Shown one piece after another: positions 41,576 to 49,391 of a stretch of 64,000 nucleotides of DNA. The DNA is taken from contig JADKGX010000001.1 in NCBI GenBank assembly GCA_016722065.1, positions 1 through 64,000 on the forward strand, read 5' to 3'. How positions within the stretch are numbered: the first letter of the stretch is position 1; each line of letters begins with the position of its first letter. The DNA comes from Planctomycetota bacterium. GTDB lineage: Bacteria; Planctomycetota; UBA8742; UBA2392. Under the pieces are notes generated by a model. It ran no database searches and was not told the origin of the DNA. It saw nothing but the letters and a program-made list of their open reading frames with translations. The translations under genes and the position numbers were made by a program.

Positions 41576-43123
41576 CTACTTGGGCAGCTTGGCAAGCACT
41601 TGTTCGGCGGCGATGCGGCCGGTTTCGGCGCCGCCGTTCATGTAGCCCTGCGACTCCAGGCTGCAATGTTCGCCGGCGAACAACAGGTCCCCTACCGGCT
41701 CGCCCTCGTGGCCGCGAATGCGCGTCCACTGGCCGGGTTTATAGGCCGCATAGCTGGCCATGACAGCGGGCTGGGTGGGCCAGTGCATGCGCATGGATTT
41801 GCCATTGTGGGCCCTTTGGGCACCGGCAAAGGCGGCATCCAGCCTTGGCAGCAGGCGGTCAATCTGTTGCGCGGGTGTGCCCAGGTTCAGCATGTCGCAC
41901 AACGATCCGCCGGAATACAGCGTGATGCCAGCGGGCCCCAGCACCGGGTTGACGCCGCTGCCCCATTGCAGGCGCGAGTTGTCCCATGCCAGTTGAAACG
42001 GCGCATCAGTCAGCACGCCGCCGGCATAGCCCGCCACGCGCCAGGGGCGCGAATCCATGCCCAGCAGCAGCTTGGCGTTCTTGCCGTATCCCAGTTCGGC
42101 AATCGCGCGCGACTTTTCGGGGGGCAGAGTCACCTTGAGATCCAGTTCGCGCAAAATCGTGAAGGGAAGCGCCAGCACCACGACATCAAACTGCTGCTCG
42201 CGGCCGCCGGTCGGCGTGTCAAACGTAAGGCCGAAGGGCTTGCCGCCGGCCAGGCGCACCAGGCGGTGTTCCAGCAGCACGGAATCGCCCAGGCGGCGGG
42301 CCAGTTCGGTGCACAGCTGATCGTTGCCGCCCTTGACCTTGAAGCGTTCGGCGCTTTCACCAAAGGGTTCAAAGCGCTGTGCGGGCTCCGTGGCCAGCAG
42401 GCACAGCATGTTCATGCAGGATTGGTCGGCGGGGTCGAGCCCATACTCGGTGACGAACGCGACTTCCAGCAGGCTGCGCAGCCAGCCGCTGGCGCCAATC
42501 ACATCCAGGTAATCGCGCAGCGAGGTTTCATCCAGGGCCTTGAAGGCGCCACTTTGCCGGGCGGCAGCCGGGTCCAGTTCCGTCAGTTCCGCATCGCTGG
42601 CAATGCGCGCCGCCAGGGGTTTGAGGGCCTCAAAGATTTCGCTGTCCTTGTGCTGCACGCCGCCAAAGAACCAGGCGTTTTCGACCATGCCGGTGTCGTC
42701 GTGCATGTCCAGCAGGTCCAGCTTCAGGTCTTTGCACAGGTTCAGCAGGTCAGTATGGCCGGTGTCGATGAACTCGCCCCCGAGTTCCGTGTACAGGCCG
42801 GTGCCCAGTATCCCGGTCTTGCTGAACATGCGGCCGCCGACGCGGTTGCCAGCTTCGAAGACCGTGGCCTGGATGTTCTGTTTGCTGAGTTGCCAGGCGC
42901 AGTTCAGGCCGGCGATGCCCGCGCCCACGATGGCGATTTTGGGCTGGGGTCGCGGGGCGGCCTTCTTTTTGTCTGGCGTGGTGGCGCAACTGGCCAGTGC
43001 CAAAGCCCCCGCGCCCAGAAAAGCCGATTGCAAAAAGTGGCGGCGCGGTGCGCTTTGCAGGCTTGCGGGCGCAGCAGCACGAAGCAAGGTGCGAACTTTG
43101 GCAAACAAGGGCGAACGGGCCAT
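41576..43123 (-). CDS. Tat-exported FAD-dependent amine oxidase
   Basis: The 515-residue flavoprotein has a twin-arginine-type signal (RRHFLQSAFLGAGALALASC) that ends in a possible lipobox, so it may be a Tat lipoprotein. The dinucleotide fold begins IAIVGAGIAGLNCAWQLSK; GNRVGGRMFS and the C-terminal FAD motif GDLLFAGEHCSLESQGYMNGGAETGR identify the flavin monoamine oxidase family. It should oxidise an amine or amino acid outside the cytoplasm; substrate unknown. ATG 43123 follows GGAG. The preceding gene is separated by a terminator. Confidence 0.88.
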   Translation of the reverse strand: MARSPLFAKVRTLLRAAAPASLQSAPRRHFLQSAFLGAGALALASCATTPDKKKAAPRPQPKIAIVGAGIAGLNCAWQLSKQNIQATVFEAGNRVGGRMFSKTGILGTGLYTELGGEFIDTGHTDLLNLCKDLKLDLLDMHDDTGMVENAWFFGGVQHKDSEIFEALKPLAARIASDAELTELDPAAARQSGAFKALDETSLRDYLDVIGASGWLRSLLEVAFVTEYGLDPADQSCMNMLCLLATEPAQRFEPFGESAERFKVKGGNDQLCTELARRLGDSVLLEHRLVRLAGGKPFGLTFDTPTGGREQQFDVVVLALPFTILRELDLKVTLPPEKSRAIAELGYGKNAKLLLGMDSRPWRVAGYAGGVLTDAPFQLAWDNSRLQWGSGVNPVLGPAGITLYSGGSLCDMLNLGTPAQQIDRLLPRLDAAFAGAQRAHNGKSMRMHWPTQPAVMASYAAYKPGQWTRIRGHEGEPVGDLLFAGEHCSLESQGYMNGGAETGRIAAEQVLAKLPK

Positions 43124-43200
43124 GGGATTCTCCGGCCGAAGTGTAGCGGCGTCGCCCGTGCCCGTCATGCGTCTGTGGTGATTCCGAGCCACGACCCCTG

Positions 43201-43248
43201 AAAAAGCTCTCCGGCAGGGTGAGAGCTCTCGCATTCACCCTGCCGGAG
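43201..43248 (-). terminator. Rho-independent terminator
   Basis: A 14-bp perfect stem (43209-43222 with 43235-43248) is followed on the minus strand by a TTTTT run (43201-43205). It ends the beta-helix lipoprotein gene. Confidence 0.92.
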
Positions 43249-43290
43249 ATGTGCGCCGACCCGTTTGCCCGCGGGCGGCTGCACGAAAAG

Positions 43291-44925
43291 CTAGGTTCCT
43301 TCATAGGCGCCGGCGTCGTGGGGCGCAGCGCGTGAGGTTCCTTCCAGGTCGGCACTCGTGGCATTGGCAGCGCTGGCGACATCGCGACAGGCTGAAGCCG
43401 CCGACAAATGTGCATCTCGCGCAGTTGCATCCCAGGCAAGATTCACGAAATCCGACAGGCCCGTGCCTGCCACATAAGTACCCGCTGACACGCCGGCAGT
43501 TACAGTTCCTTTCAGAACATTTCCGGCAAAGCCGATGCCGGAAACACCGCCGACGACTTCCAGGGCAAAGCTGCTGTTGCTGTAGCTGGCGTTGTTGGAA
43601 AACAGCATGTTGGCGGCGCCGTTCCAACTGCTGAGCTTGGTGGCACGGCCGCTGCCGTTGATGAAGGTGTTATGCACTACGGTCATTTCTGTGGGGTTGC
43701 CCTGGTGCGGCTGGCTGGCAAAGGCACTTCCGGCGCCGTTGATGCACAGATTGTTGCGAACGTTGCATTCGCCCTGAACCTGCATCACGTTGTCGCCCGA
43801 GTTGTAGCAAACGTTGCGTTCCACTGTGTTGCGCGGCATGCCGGCGGTGCCGTAGACCAGGATGCAGGGGTAGGGACAATCATGAACCAGGTTTTCCGCG
43901 ACCAGGTTGCCCCAGCTTCCCTGCTTGAGTTCAATGCCGTCGCCCTGCGTTACGGTAGGGCCGCTGGTGTCGTGTACGTGGTTCAGCGCGACAATGCTGT
44001 TGCTCATTTTGACGGTGCCGTTGTTGGCACCCAGGTACATGCCCTCGCCGGTGCCGCCCGTGTTCCATAGTTCATTGCGCGTGATGTAGATGTAGCTGGT
44101 GTCGGCTGTGCTGGTACTCAAGCTGGCTTCGGCTGTGTCGTGGATTTTGCACTGGTCGAACCATATCTGGGTGCAGTCATAGAAGCGCACGCCCAAAGAC
44201 CCGCCGGTGAATGTCAAACCCTGAAAGCACAGATAGCGAGACTGGCTGCCCACGCCCACGTTCAGGATATTCTGGCCTGAGGTGTTCATGTAAATCACCG
44301 GTGTGGCGCCCCCGGCGGCGCAGATCCAGATGGGCGCGCCGGCCGTGCCCTGCAGGTTCAAGGTGAAGTTGCTGCCCAGTTCATAGCTGCCCGTGTCAAT
44401 CGAAAGCTTCTGGCCTGCTGTCAGCGCCTGCATGGCGGCCTTGAGTGCGGTGCCGTTCTGGGTTGCAGATTGCGCGCCATTGTAGGCGTGATTGATGGTG
44501 GTCGTGGGCGCGACGGCAGCCCAAGTGGGGTCGTAGATGGATGCCGCTGGTGCCGCCGGCGTGGCACTTGCCTGGGCACTGGGCGCGCTTTCGCCCGCCA
44601 GGTCGGTGTAGGTTGCAATCGCATAGTACGTGGTGCCGTTGGTCAGGCCGGGCAGCACCATCGGGCTGGTTGGCATGGCCAGGCTTGTGCCGGTAGCAAC
44701 TGTTACACCCGGGCTGGTGCTGTAATACAGTGTGAAGCCCGTCGCGCCCGATATGGTGTTGTGTGAAAAGCTGATCTGCGAGTCACCGGCCGTGGCCGTC
44801 AACGTGATGACCTGCGGCCCGCCGATCAGGATCGGACCTGACCCTCCGGTGCTTCCTCCGCCGCCGCCGCAGGCTGCCAGCACCAGCAATGGCAGGCCGA
44901 TCACCAGTATCTTCCATGCGCCCAT
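43291..44925 (-). CDS. Lipoprotein with FnIII domain and right-handed beta-helix
   Basis: The 544-residue protein has a lipobox (LLVLAACGGG), a Gly/Ser linker, a fibronectin type III domain (~38-122: SGATGFTLYYSTSPG ... LTNGTTYYAIATYTDLAGESAPSA) and a parallel beta-helix (~130-540) with repeating Asn-rich coils (ITRNELWNTGGTGEGMYLG, ALNHVHDTSGPTV, GDGIELKQGSWGNLVAENLV). The beta-helix part closely parallels the next gene. Such folds often bind or cleave polysaccharides, but catalytic residues cannot be assigned. It would be displayed on the periplasmic or outer surface. Confidence 0.85.
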   Translation of the reverse strand: MGAWKILVIGLPLLVLAACGGGGGSTGGSGPILIGGPQVITLTATAGDSQISFSHNTISGATGFTLYYSTSPGVTVATGTSLAMPTSPMVLPGLTNGTTYYAIATYTDLAGESAPSAQASATPAAPAASIYDPTWAAVAPTTTINHAYNGAQSATQNGTALKAAMQALTAGQKLSIDTGSYELGSNFTLNLQGTAGAPIWICAAGGATPVIYMNTSGQNILNVGVGSQSRYLCFQGLTFTGGSLGVRFYDCTQIWFDQCKIHDTAEASLSTSTADTSYIYITRNELWNTGGTGEGMYLGANNGTVKMSNSIVALNHVHDTSGPTVTQGDGIELKQGSWGNLVAENLVHDCPYPCILVYGTAGMPRNTVERNVCYNSGDNVMQVQGECNVRNNLCINGAGSAFASQPHQGNPTEMTVVHNTFINGSGRATKLSSWNGAANMLFSNNASYSNSSFALEVVGGVSGIGFAGNVLKGTVTAGVSAGTYVAGTGLSDFVNLAWDATARDAHLSAASACRDVASAANATSADLEGTSRAAPHDAGAYEGT

Positions 44926-44933
44926 AGTGGCCC

Positions 44934-46271
44934 CTACTTTTCCAGGGCACCGGCCACATGGCCGGTGCGCTTTGCGTTGCCAAGGTCAGACTCAAGCACC
45001 AACGCCGCATCCGCTGCGTCCAGCAGCGGCGAGCCTTTGGTCGGGTGGGCGTTGCGCTGGCTTGCATCCCAGCTCAGGTCTGCAAAGTCAGCCAAGCCCT
45101 TGCCGCTGCAGAAACCGGCGCTGGCACCGCTGACGGTCCCGAACACCACATTGCCGCGCAGGTCAACACCCTGGCTGCCAGCCGGAAACTGAATGGCCTG
45201 GCCCTGGCTGTAAACAGCGTTGTTGGCAAAGACCATGCCTTGGCGGGCGGCCCAGGAATTCAACTTGGCGCCCAGCTTGGCGTTGACGATGGTGTTGTGA
45301 ATGACCGTCAGGTTGCAGGTCTTGCCCTGGTGGTCAGTGCTGGCAAAGCCGGCGTTGGCGCCGTTGATTAACAGGTTGTTGCGCACCACGGCCTCGCCCT
45401 GCACCTGCATGACGTTGTCGCCACTGTTCCAGCAGGTGTTGCGCTCAATGATGTTGCTGCGTTCGCCGCCGGTGCCGTAGGCAATGATGCACGGATAGGC
45501 CGTGTCATGAACGGTGTTCTCGGCAATCAAGTTGCCGAAGCTGCCCTGCTTGATTTCAATGCCGTCGCCCTGGCTGACTTTGTCGCCGCCAATGTCGTGA
45601 ATGTGGTTCAGCGCGATCACGCTGTCGCGCATTCTCACCTTGCCGTCGTTGGCACCCAGGTACATGCCCTCAGCCGTGCCGGCGGTGCGGCTGATGTCGT
45701 TGCGGGTCAGAAACAGCCGCGCGGTGTTGCGGGTGTTGGCGCTGATGGCGACTTCGCCGGTATCGTGAAACGTGCAGCGATCGACCCACACGTCTTCACA
45801 GTCATGCAGGCGCAGGCCGTGCGAACCGCCCGTGATTTCCAGCCCGCGCAGGCACAGAAACCGCGCCGGGGCCGCGCCGCCCACGTTCAACACATTCTGG
45901 CTGGCGTCAGGCCGGGTAATCACCACCTTGGCAAGTTCGCCCTTGGTTTCCGCGGCGCAGATCCAGATGGGCGCTTTGTCGGTGCCTGAAAGGTCAAGCT
46001 GGGTCATTCCCCCGGCCAGGCTGTAGGTGCCGGCCTCGATGTTCAGGGATTGTCCTGGTTGAAGGGCCAGCATTGCGGCTTTTAGGGCCGCTCCGTTTTG
46101 CTCTGGTGTTTGTTTGGCGTTGTGGGCGTGCGTGATGGTGCGCAGGGGCTTGGTGCCGGCCCAAACGGGGTCAAAGGGCGAGCGTTCCTCGGGCTTGCGG
46201 GGCGCGGCCTGGGCGGTTGCAAAGGCGGCAAAAAGCGCCACCAATGCCAAATGGAGGGCAACTACGCGCAT
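44934..46271 (-). CDS. Exported right-handed beta-helix protein (paralog)
   Basis: The 445-residue protein has a signal peptide (VALFAAFATAQA) and a beta-helix that aligns coil for coil with the downstream lipoprotein (EGMYLGANDGKVRMRDS, GDGIEIKQGSFGNLIAEN, NSGDNVMQVQGEAVVRNNL). It lacks the FnIII domain and lipobox. The two genes are 8 bp apart, so a tandem duplication with domain gain or loss is likely. They probably work on the same polymer, one soluble and one membrane-attached; this is inference. Confidence 0.85.
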   Translation of the reverse strand: MRVVALHLALVALFAAFATAQAAPRKPEERSPFDPVWAGTKPLRTITHAHNAKQTPEQNGAALKAAMLALQPGQSLNIEAGTYSLAGGMTQLDLSGTDKAPIWICAAETKGELAKVVITRPDASQNVLNVGGAAPARFLCLRGLEITGGSHGLRLHDCEDVWVDRCTFHDTGEVAISANTRNTARLFLTRNDISRTAGTAEGMYLGANDGKVRMRDSVIALNHIHDIGGDKVSQGDGIEIKQGSFGNLIAENTVHDTAYPCIIAYGTGGERSNIIERNTCWNSGDNVMQVQGEAVVRNNLLINGANAGFASTDHQGKTCNLTVIHNTIVNAKLGAKLNSWAARQGMVFANNAVYSQGQAIQFPAGSQGVDLRGNVVFGTVSGASAGFCSGKGLADFADLSWDASQRNAHPTKGSPLLDAADAALVLESDLGNAKRTGHVAGALEK

Positions 46272-46399
46272 CCTGTCTCCCGGTGTTCAAAGGAGTAACC
46301 CCACGGGGTGGCAACAGGTCAGGAAGTTTCTGCGGGTGCCCGCAACCCTTGATATTGGTGGCGCTTAGGGCGTTGCAGCGGGCTGGGCGACGGGCCCTG

Positions 46400-46822
46400 T
46401 CAGGTCTTGGCAGCCTTGTTCAGGGCAATCGCCTGGCGAACCAGTGCCTGAAAGGCCGTTTCGTCAATCACGACGCCTTGGTGAATGTCTATGGCGCGCC
46501 GCGTATTGCCTTCCAGGCTTGCATTGAACAAGCCAGCGGGGTCAATCAGCGCGGCTCCCCGGGCGAAGGTCAACTTGACGACATTCTTGTATGTTTCACC
46601 GGTGCAGATGATGCCCTAGTGCGACCAGACCGGCACGCCCTGCATGCCGTTGCCGGGCTTGCGCCACTTGATTTCTTCCACGACTTGCGGATCAGCCTGC
46701 TGGATCAGCTTGCGCATGCAGGCTAGGGTTTTCGCGCGCCAGGCGGCCGATTGGCGCGAGGATTTTCCGGTTGCAGCGGCGCGAGATCCGGCCTTCTTGG
46801 CGGGCGTTTTCCTGGTGGGCAC
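46400..46822 (-). pseudogene. DUF1801 protein interrupted by an amber codon
   Basis: From GTG 46822 (GGAG 6 nt upstream) the frame reads through a basic N-terminus to KWRKPGNGMQGVPVWSH, hits TAG at 46616-46618, then continues in the same frame with the rest of the family sequence (GIICTGETYKNVVKLTFARG, GLFNASLEGNTRRAIDIHQG) to TGA at 46400-46402. The family usually has Asp at the TAG position. This is either a nonsense mutation, a base error, or (less likely) readthrough. The full product would be ~140 residues. It starts 17 bp after the next DUF1801 gene. Confidence 0.8.
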
Positions 46823-46839
46823 GCGAGTCTCCGTTTCAA

Positions 46840-47364
46840 CTACAGCTTCCAACCCGGCAGTTCGCTGGCTTGCCGGGCCCAGTCGGCAAGCTGGGCTTCA
46901 TCAAGCTGGTCGCCCTCATGGATGTCCAGATATCGCGGCTCCTTCTGTTTGGAAGCGACCGGTGGTACCGGCGTCAGCAGCGCCCCGCGCAGGAAAGCCA
47001 CCTTCACGTACTTCGCCAGGCAATGAAAGCCGATGAACCAGCCCTGGCCATCCATGCCGTAAAAGGGCGAGTTCCACTTGATGGCCTTGCGCACCCGCGG
47101 CACGGCGCGGGTGATGACCTGGTCAATCTTTCGCCCCATGGCCTGTTTCCAGCCCGGCATGGCCGCGATGTATGCCTGCACGGGCGCTTCCCCGTCGCCC
47201 TTGGCGATTTGCGGGTTGCCACCGGAAAGCAGCTTCACTTTGCGCGCCGTTGGGCCCGCAGCCGTTGGGGTGGTTGCACGCTTGCCCTTGGGTGACTTCC
47301 TTGGCTTGGCGGCCTTGGCGGTCCTGGTCGCGCGGCGGGCCGGTTTGGCCTTGGGTTTGGGCAT
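46840..47364 (-). CDS. DUF1801 family protein with basic N-terminus
   Basis: ATG 47364 opens a 174-residue protein: a ~50-residue Lys/Arg/Ala-rich tail (MPKPKAKPARRATRTAKAAK) like those of histone-H1-like proteins, then a DUF1801 domain (VQAYIAAMPGWKQAMGRKID, KWNSPFYGMDGQGWFIGFHC, KVAFLRGALL, EPRYLDIHEGDQLDEAQLAD). The long open frame upstream of this ATG is the antisense of the aldehyde dehydrogenase gene and is not real. Function unknown; the tail suggests nucleic-acid contact. Confidence 0.82.
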   Translation of the reverse strand: MPKPKAKPARRATRTAKAAKPRKSPKGKRATTPTAAGPTARKVKLLSGGNPQIAKGDGEAPVQAYIAAMPGWKQAMGRKIDQVITRAVPRVRKAIKWNSPFYGMDGQGWFIGFHCLAKYVKVAFLRGALLTPVPPVASKQKEPRYLDIHEGDQLDEAQLADWARQASELPGWKL

Positions 47365-47502
47365 GGCGTCTCCTTCCTGCACGTTAGTCGCGGGCGTGTC
47401 GGCCCGCAACGTTGGCCCGGCGGGTACAGGCCGCCAATCAGCGCCGAGGGTTGCCGCGGGCGCATCGGCCGCTAAAGTCGCGCCTCCAAACCGGAGAATC
47501 CC

Positions 47503-49062
47503 ATGCCGACGCCCTTTACCAATGAGCCCATCACCACTGTCTGGACCGAAGAGCGCAAGAAGTCCATGCACGCGGCCTTTGTGAAGGTGCGCGAGCGCGC
47601 CGGCGAAATCCGCCCGCTTTGGATCAACGGTGAGCACGACAACGACGGCGAAACCATTGAGTCCTACAACCCCAGCAACCACAAAGAGCTGCTGGGCCGC
47701 GTGATCAAGGCAAACCGCGAAATCGCCGCCCGCGCCGTGGAACACGCCCACAGCACCTACCTGAACCTGTGGCGCAAGACGGACCCGGCCATGCGCGCGC
47801 GCATTCTGTTTCGTACCGCCGGCCTGATTCGAAAGTACCGCGACGAGTTCAATGCCTATCTGGTACTCGAAGCCGGCAAAAGCTGGCCCGAGGCCGACGG
47901 CGACACCGCCGAGGCCATCGACTTCTGCGAGTTCTACGCGCGCGAGTGCATTCGCCTGCAGGTAGACCGCCAGCCCCTGACAGACCTGCCCGGCGAAGAC
48001 AACAACCTGTACTACATTCCGCTGGGCGTTTGCGCGGTGATTCCGCCCTGGAACTTCCCGTTGGCGATTCTGGTCGGCATGACCGCTGCCGCGCTGGTTA
48101 CCGGTAATACGGTGGTTCTCAAGCCCGCCAGCGTTACCCCGCTGGTGGCGGCCCGGTTTGTAGAAGTGCTGGAGGAAGCCGGCCTGCCGGGCGGAGTGTT
48201 GAACTTCATTCCGGGCGGCGGGGCCGAAGTGGGCAACACGATTGTCGAACACCCCCAGACCCGCCTGGTGGCCTTTACGGGCAGCAAGCAGGTCGGGCTG
48301 GGCATCCAGAAAATCTGCGGCAACCTGGCTCCGGGCCAGGTGTGGCTCAAGCGCGCGATTTTGGAAATGGGCGGCAAAGACGCCATTCTTGTCGACGAAG
48401 GCAGCGATTACGAAGACGCCGCCCAGGCGATTGTAGGCGCCGCGTTTGGTTTTCAGGGCCAGAAGTGCAGTGCCTGCTCGCGCGCGATTCTGGTTGGCAA
48501 AGCCTATGACGCAGTAGTGCCGCGCGTGATTGAGCTGACCAAAAAGATCAAGATGGGCAACGTGGAAGACCCTGCCAACTGGATGGGCCCCGTGATCGAC
48601 GGCGGTGCCCAGAAGGCGATCATGCAGTACATTGTCGTCGGCATGAAAGAAGGCAAAATTCTGCACGGCGGCAAGCAGGGCGACGCAAGCGGCTTCTTCA
48701 TTGAGCCAACCATCTTTGGAGAAGTGAACCCCGACGCCCGCATTCACTGTGAAGAAATCTTCGGCCCCGTGCTGGCGCTTCTGCGCGCCAAGAACTTTGA
48801 GCAAGGCCTCGATATCGTCAACAGCACCGAATACGGCCTGACCGGCGCCGTGTATTCACGCGATGTGGAACACCTCGAACTTGCCCGGCGCGACTTTCAC
48901 TGCGGCAACCTGTACTTCAACCGCAAGTGCACCGGCGCGCTGGTGGGTGCCCAGCCTTTTGGCGGCTTCAACATGAGCGGCACAGACAGCAAAGCAGGCG
49001 GCCGCGACTACCTGCTGCTGTTCACCCAGGCCAAACTGGTCAGCGAAAAGATCCGCTGGTAG
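47503..49062 (+). CDS. L-glutamate gamma-semialdehyde (P5C) dehydrogenase, RocA-type
   Basis: This NAD-dependent aldehyde dehydrogenase converts glutamate semialdehyde to glutamate in proline/arginine breakdown. It has 519 residues. The N-terminal block IRPLWINGEHDNDGETIESYNPSN is typical of this branch. NAD site: PPWNFPLAI and FTGSKQVG; general base ILEMGGKDAILV (Glu); nucleophile FGFQGQKCSACSR (Cys); C-terminal FGGFNMSGTDSKAGG. No proline dehydrogenase gene is adjacent, so this is the stand-alone form. The exact substrate is inferred from family resemblance. Confidence 0.9.
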   Translation: MPTPFTNEPITTVWTEERKKSMHAAFVKVRERAGEIRPLWINGEHDNDGETIESYNPSNHKELLGRVIKANREIAARAVEHAHSTYLNLWRKTDPAMRARILFRTAGLIRKYRDEFNAYLVLEAGKSWPEADGDTAEAIDFCEFYARECIRLQVDRQPLTDLPGEDNNLYYIPLGVCAVIPPWNFPLAILVGMTAAALVTGNTVVLKPASVTPLVAARFVEVLEEAGLPGGVLNFIPGGGAEVGNTIVEHPQTRLVAFTGSKQVGLGIQKICGNLAPGQVWLKRAILEMGGKDAILVDEGSDYEDAAQAIVGAAFGFQGQKCSACSRAILVGKAYDAVVPRVIELTKKIKMGNVEDPANWMGPVIDGGAQKAIMQYIVVGMKEGKILHGGKQGDASGFFIEPTIFGEVNPDARIHCEEIFGPVLALLRAKNFEQGLDIVNSTEYGLTGAVYSRDVEHLELARRDFHCGNLYFNRKCTGALVGAQPFGGFNMSGTDSKAGGRDYLLLFTQAKLVSEKIRW

Positions 49063-49100
49063 CCCGCAAGGCAGGCTGCCAGCCTGCCCGGAGGTGGCGT

Positions 49101-49268
49101 TTGAGCACAAGGCAAAAAAGCCGTAAACGCCAGGCCACGTTTGATCTGCGCGATTACGAGCGCACCCGTCGCTATTGGAAACCCAACTGGGAGCGCCTGG
49201 AGTCAGAGCTTCAGCAATCAAACGAGTACCCCCGCCGCAAACACGGCAAGCCGCCGCTGAACCCGTAG
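49101..49268 (+). CDS. Small basic protein, unknown
   Basis: A TTG start with GGAGG 6 nt upstream opens a 55-residue, very basic, aromatic-containing protein (MSTRQKSRKRQATFDLRDYE ... RRKHGKPPLNP). It begins 38 bp after the aldehyde dehydrogenase stop and is followed by a strong terminator, so the two probably share a transcript. Composition (Arg/Lys/Glu/Tyr/Trp) looks protein-like rather than random. No family is recognised. Confidence 0.55.
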   Translation: MSTRQKSRKRQATFDLRDYERTRRYWKPNWERLESELQQSNEYPRRKHGKPPLNP

Positions 49269-49295
49269 GGCACACCGCAAATCAACCTTCACCAC

Positions 49296-49320
49296 AAGGC
49301 AGGCCTGCGGCCTGCCTTTT
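49296..49320 (+). terminator. Rho-independent terminator
   Basis: AAGGCAGGCC (49296-49305) pairs with GGCCTGCCTT (49309-49318), loop TGC, ending in TTTT. Related 'GGCAGGCTGCCAGCCTGCC' palindromes occur at about 49070-49089 and 49327-49347. Confidence 0.88.
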
Positions 49321-49391
49321 GCTTTCATGGCAGGCTGGCAGCCTGCCCCACTTGGGCGTAGCATCTTCGGCATCTCCTGCTAAGGCTGCCC

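Noticed and set aside
47365..48804. N-terminal extension of the DUF1801 frame opposite the aldehyde dehydrogenase
   Set aside because: The family-like part starts at ATG 47364; the rest mirrors the aldehyde dehydrogenase gene.
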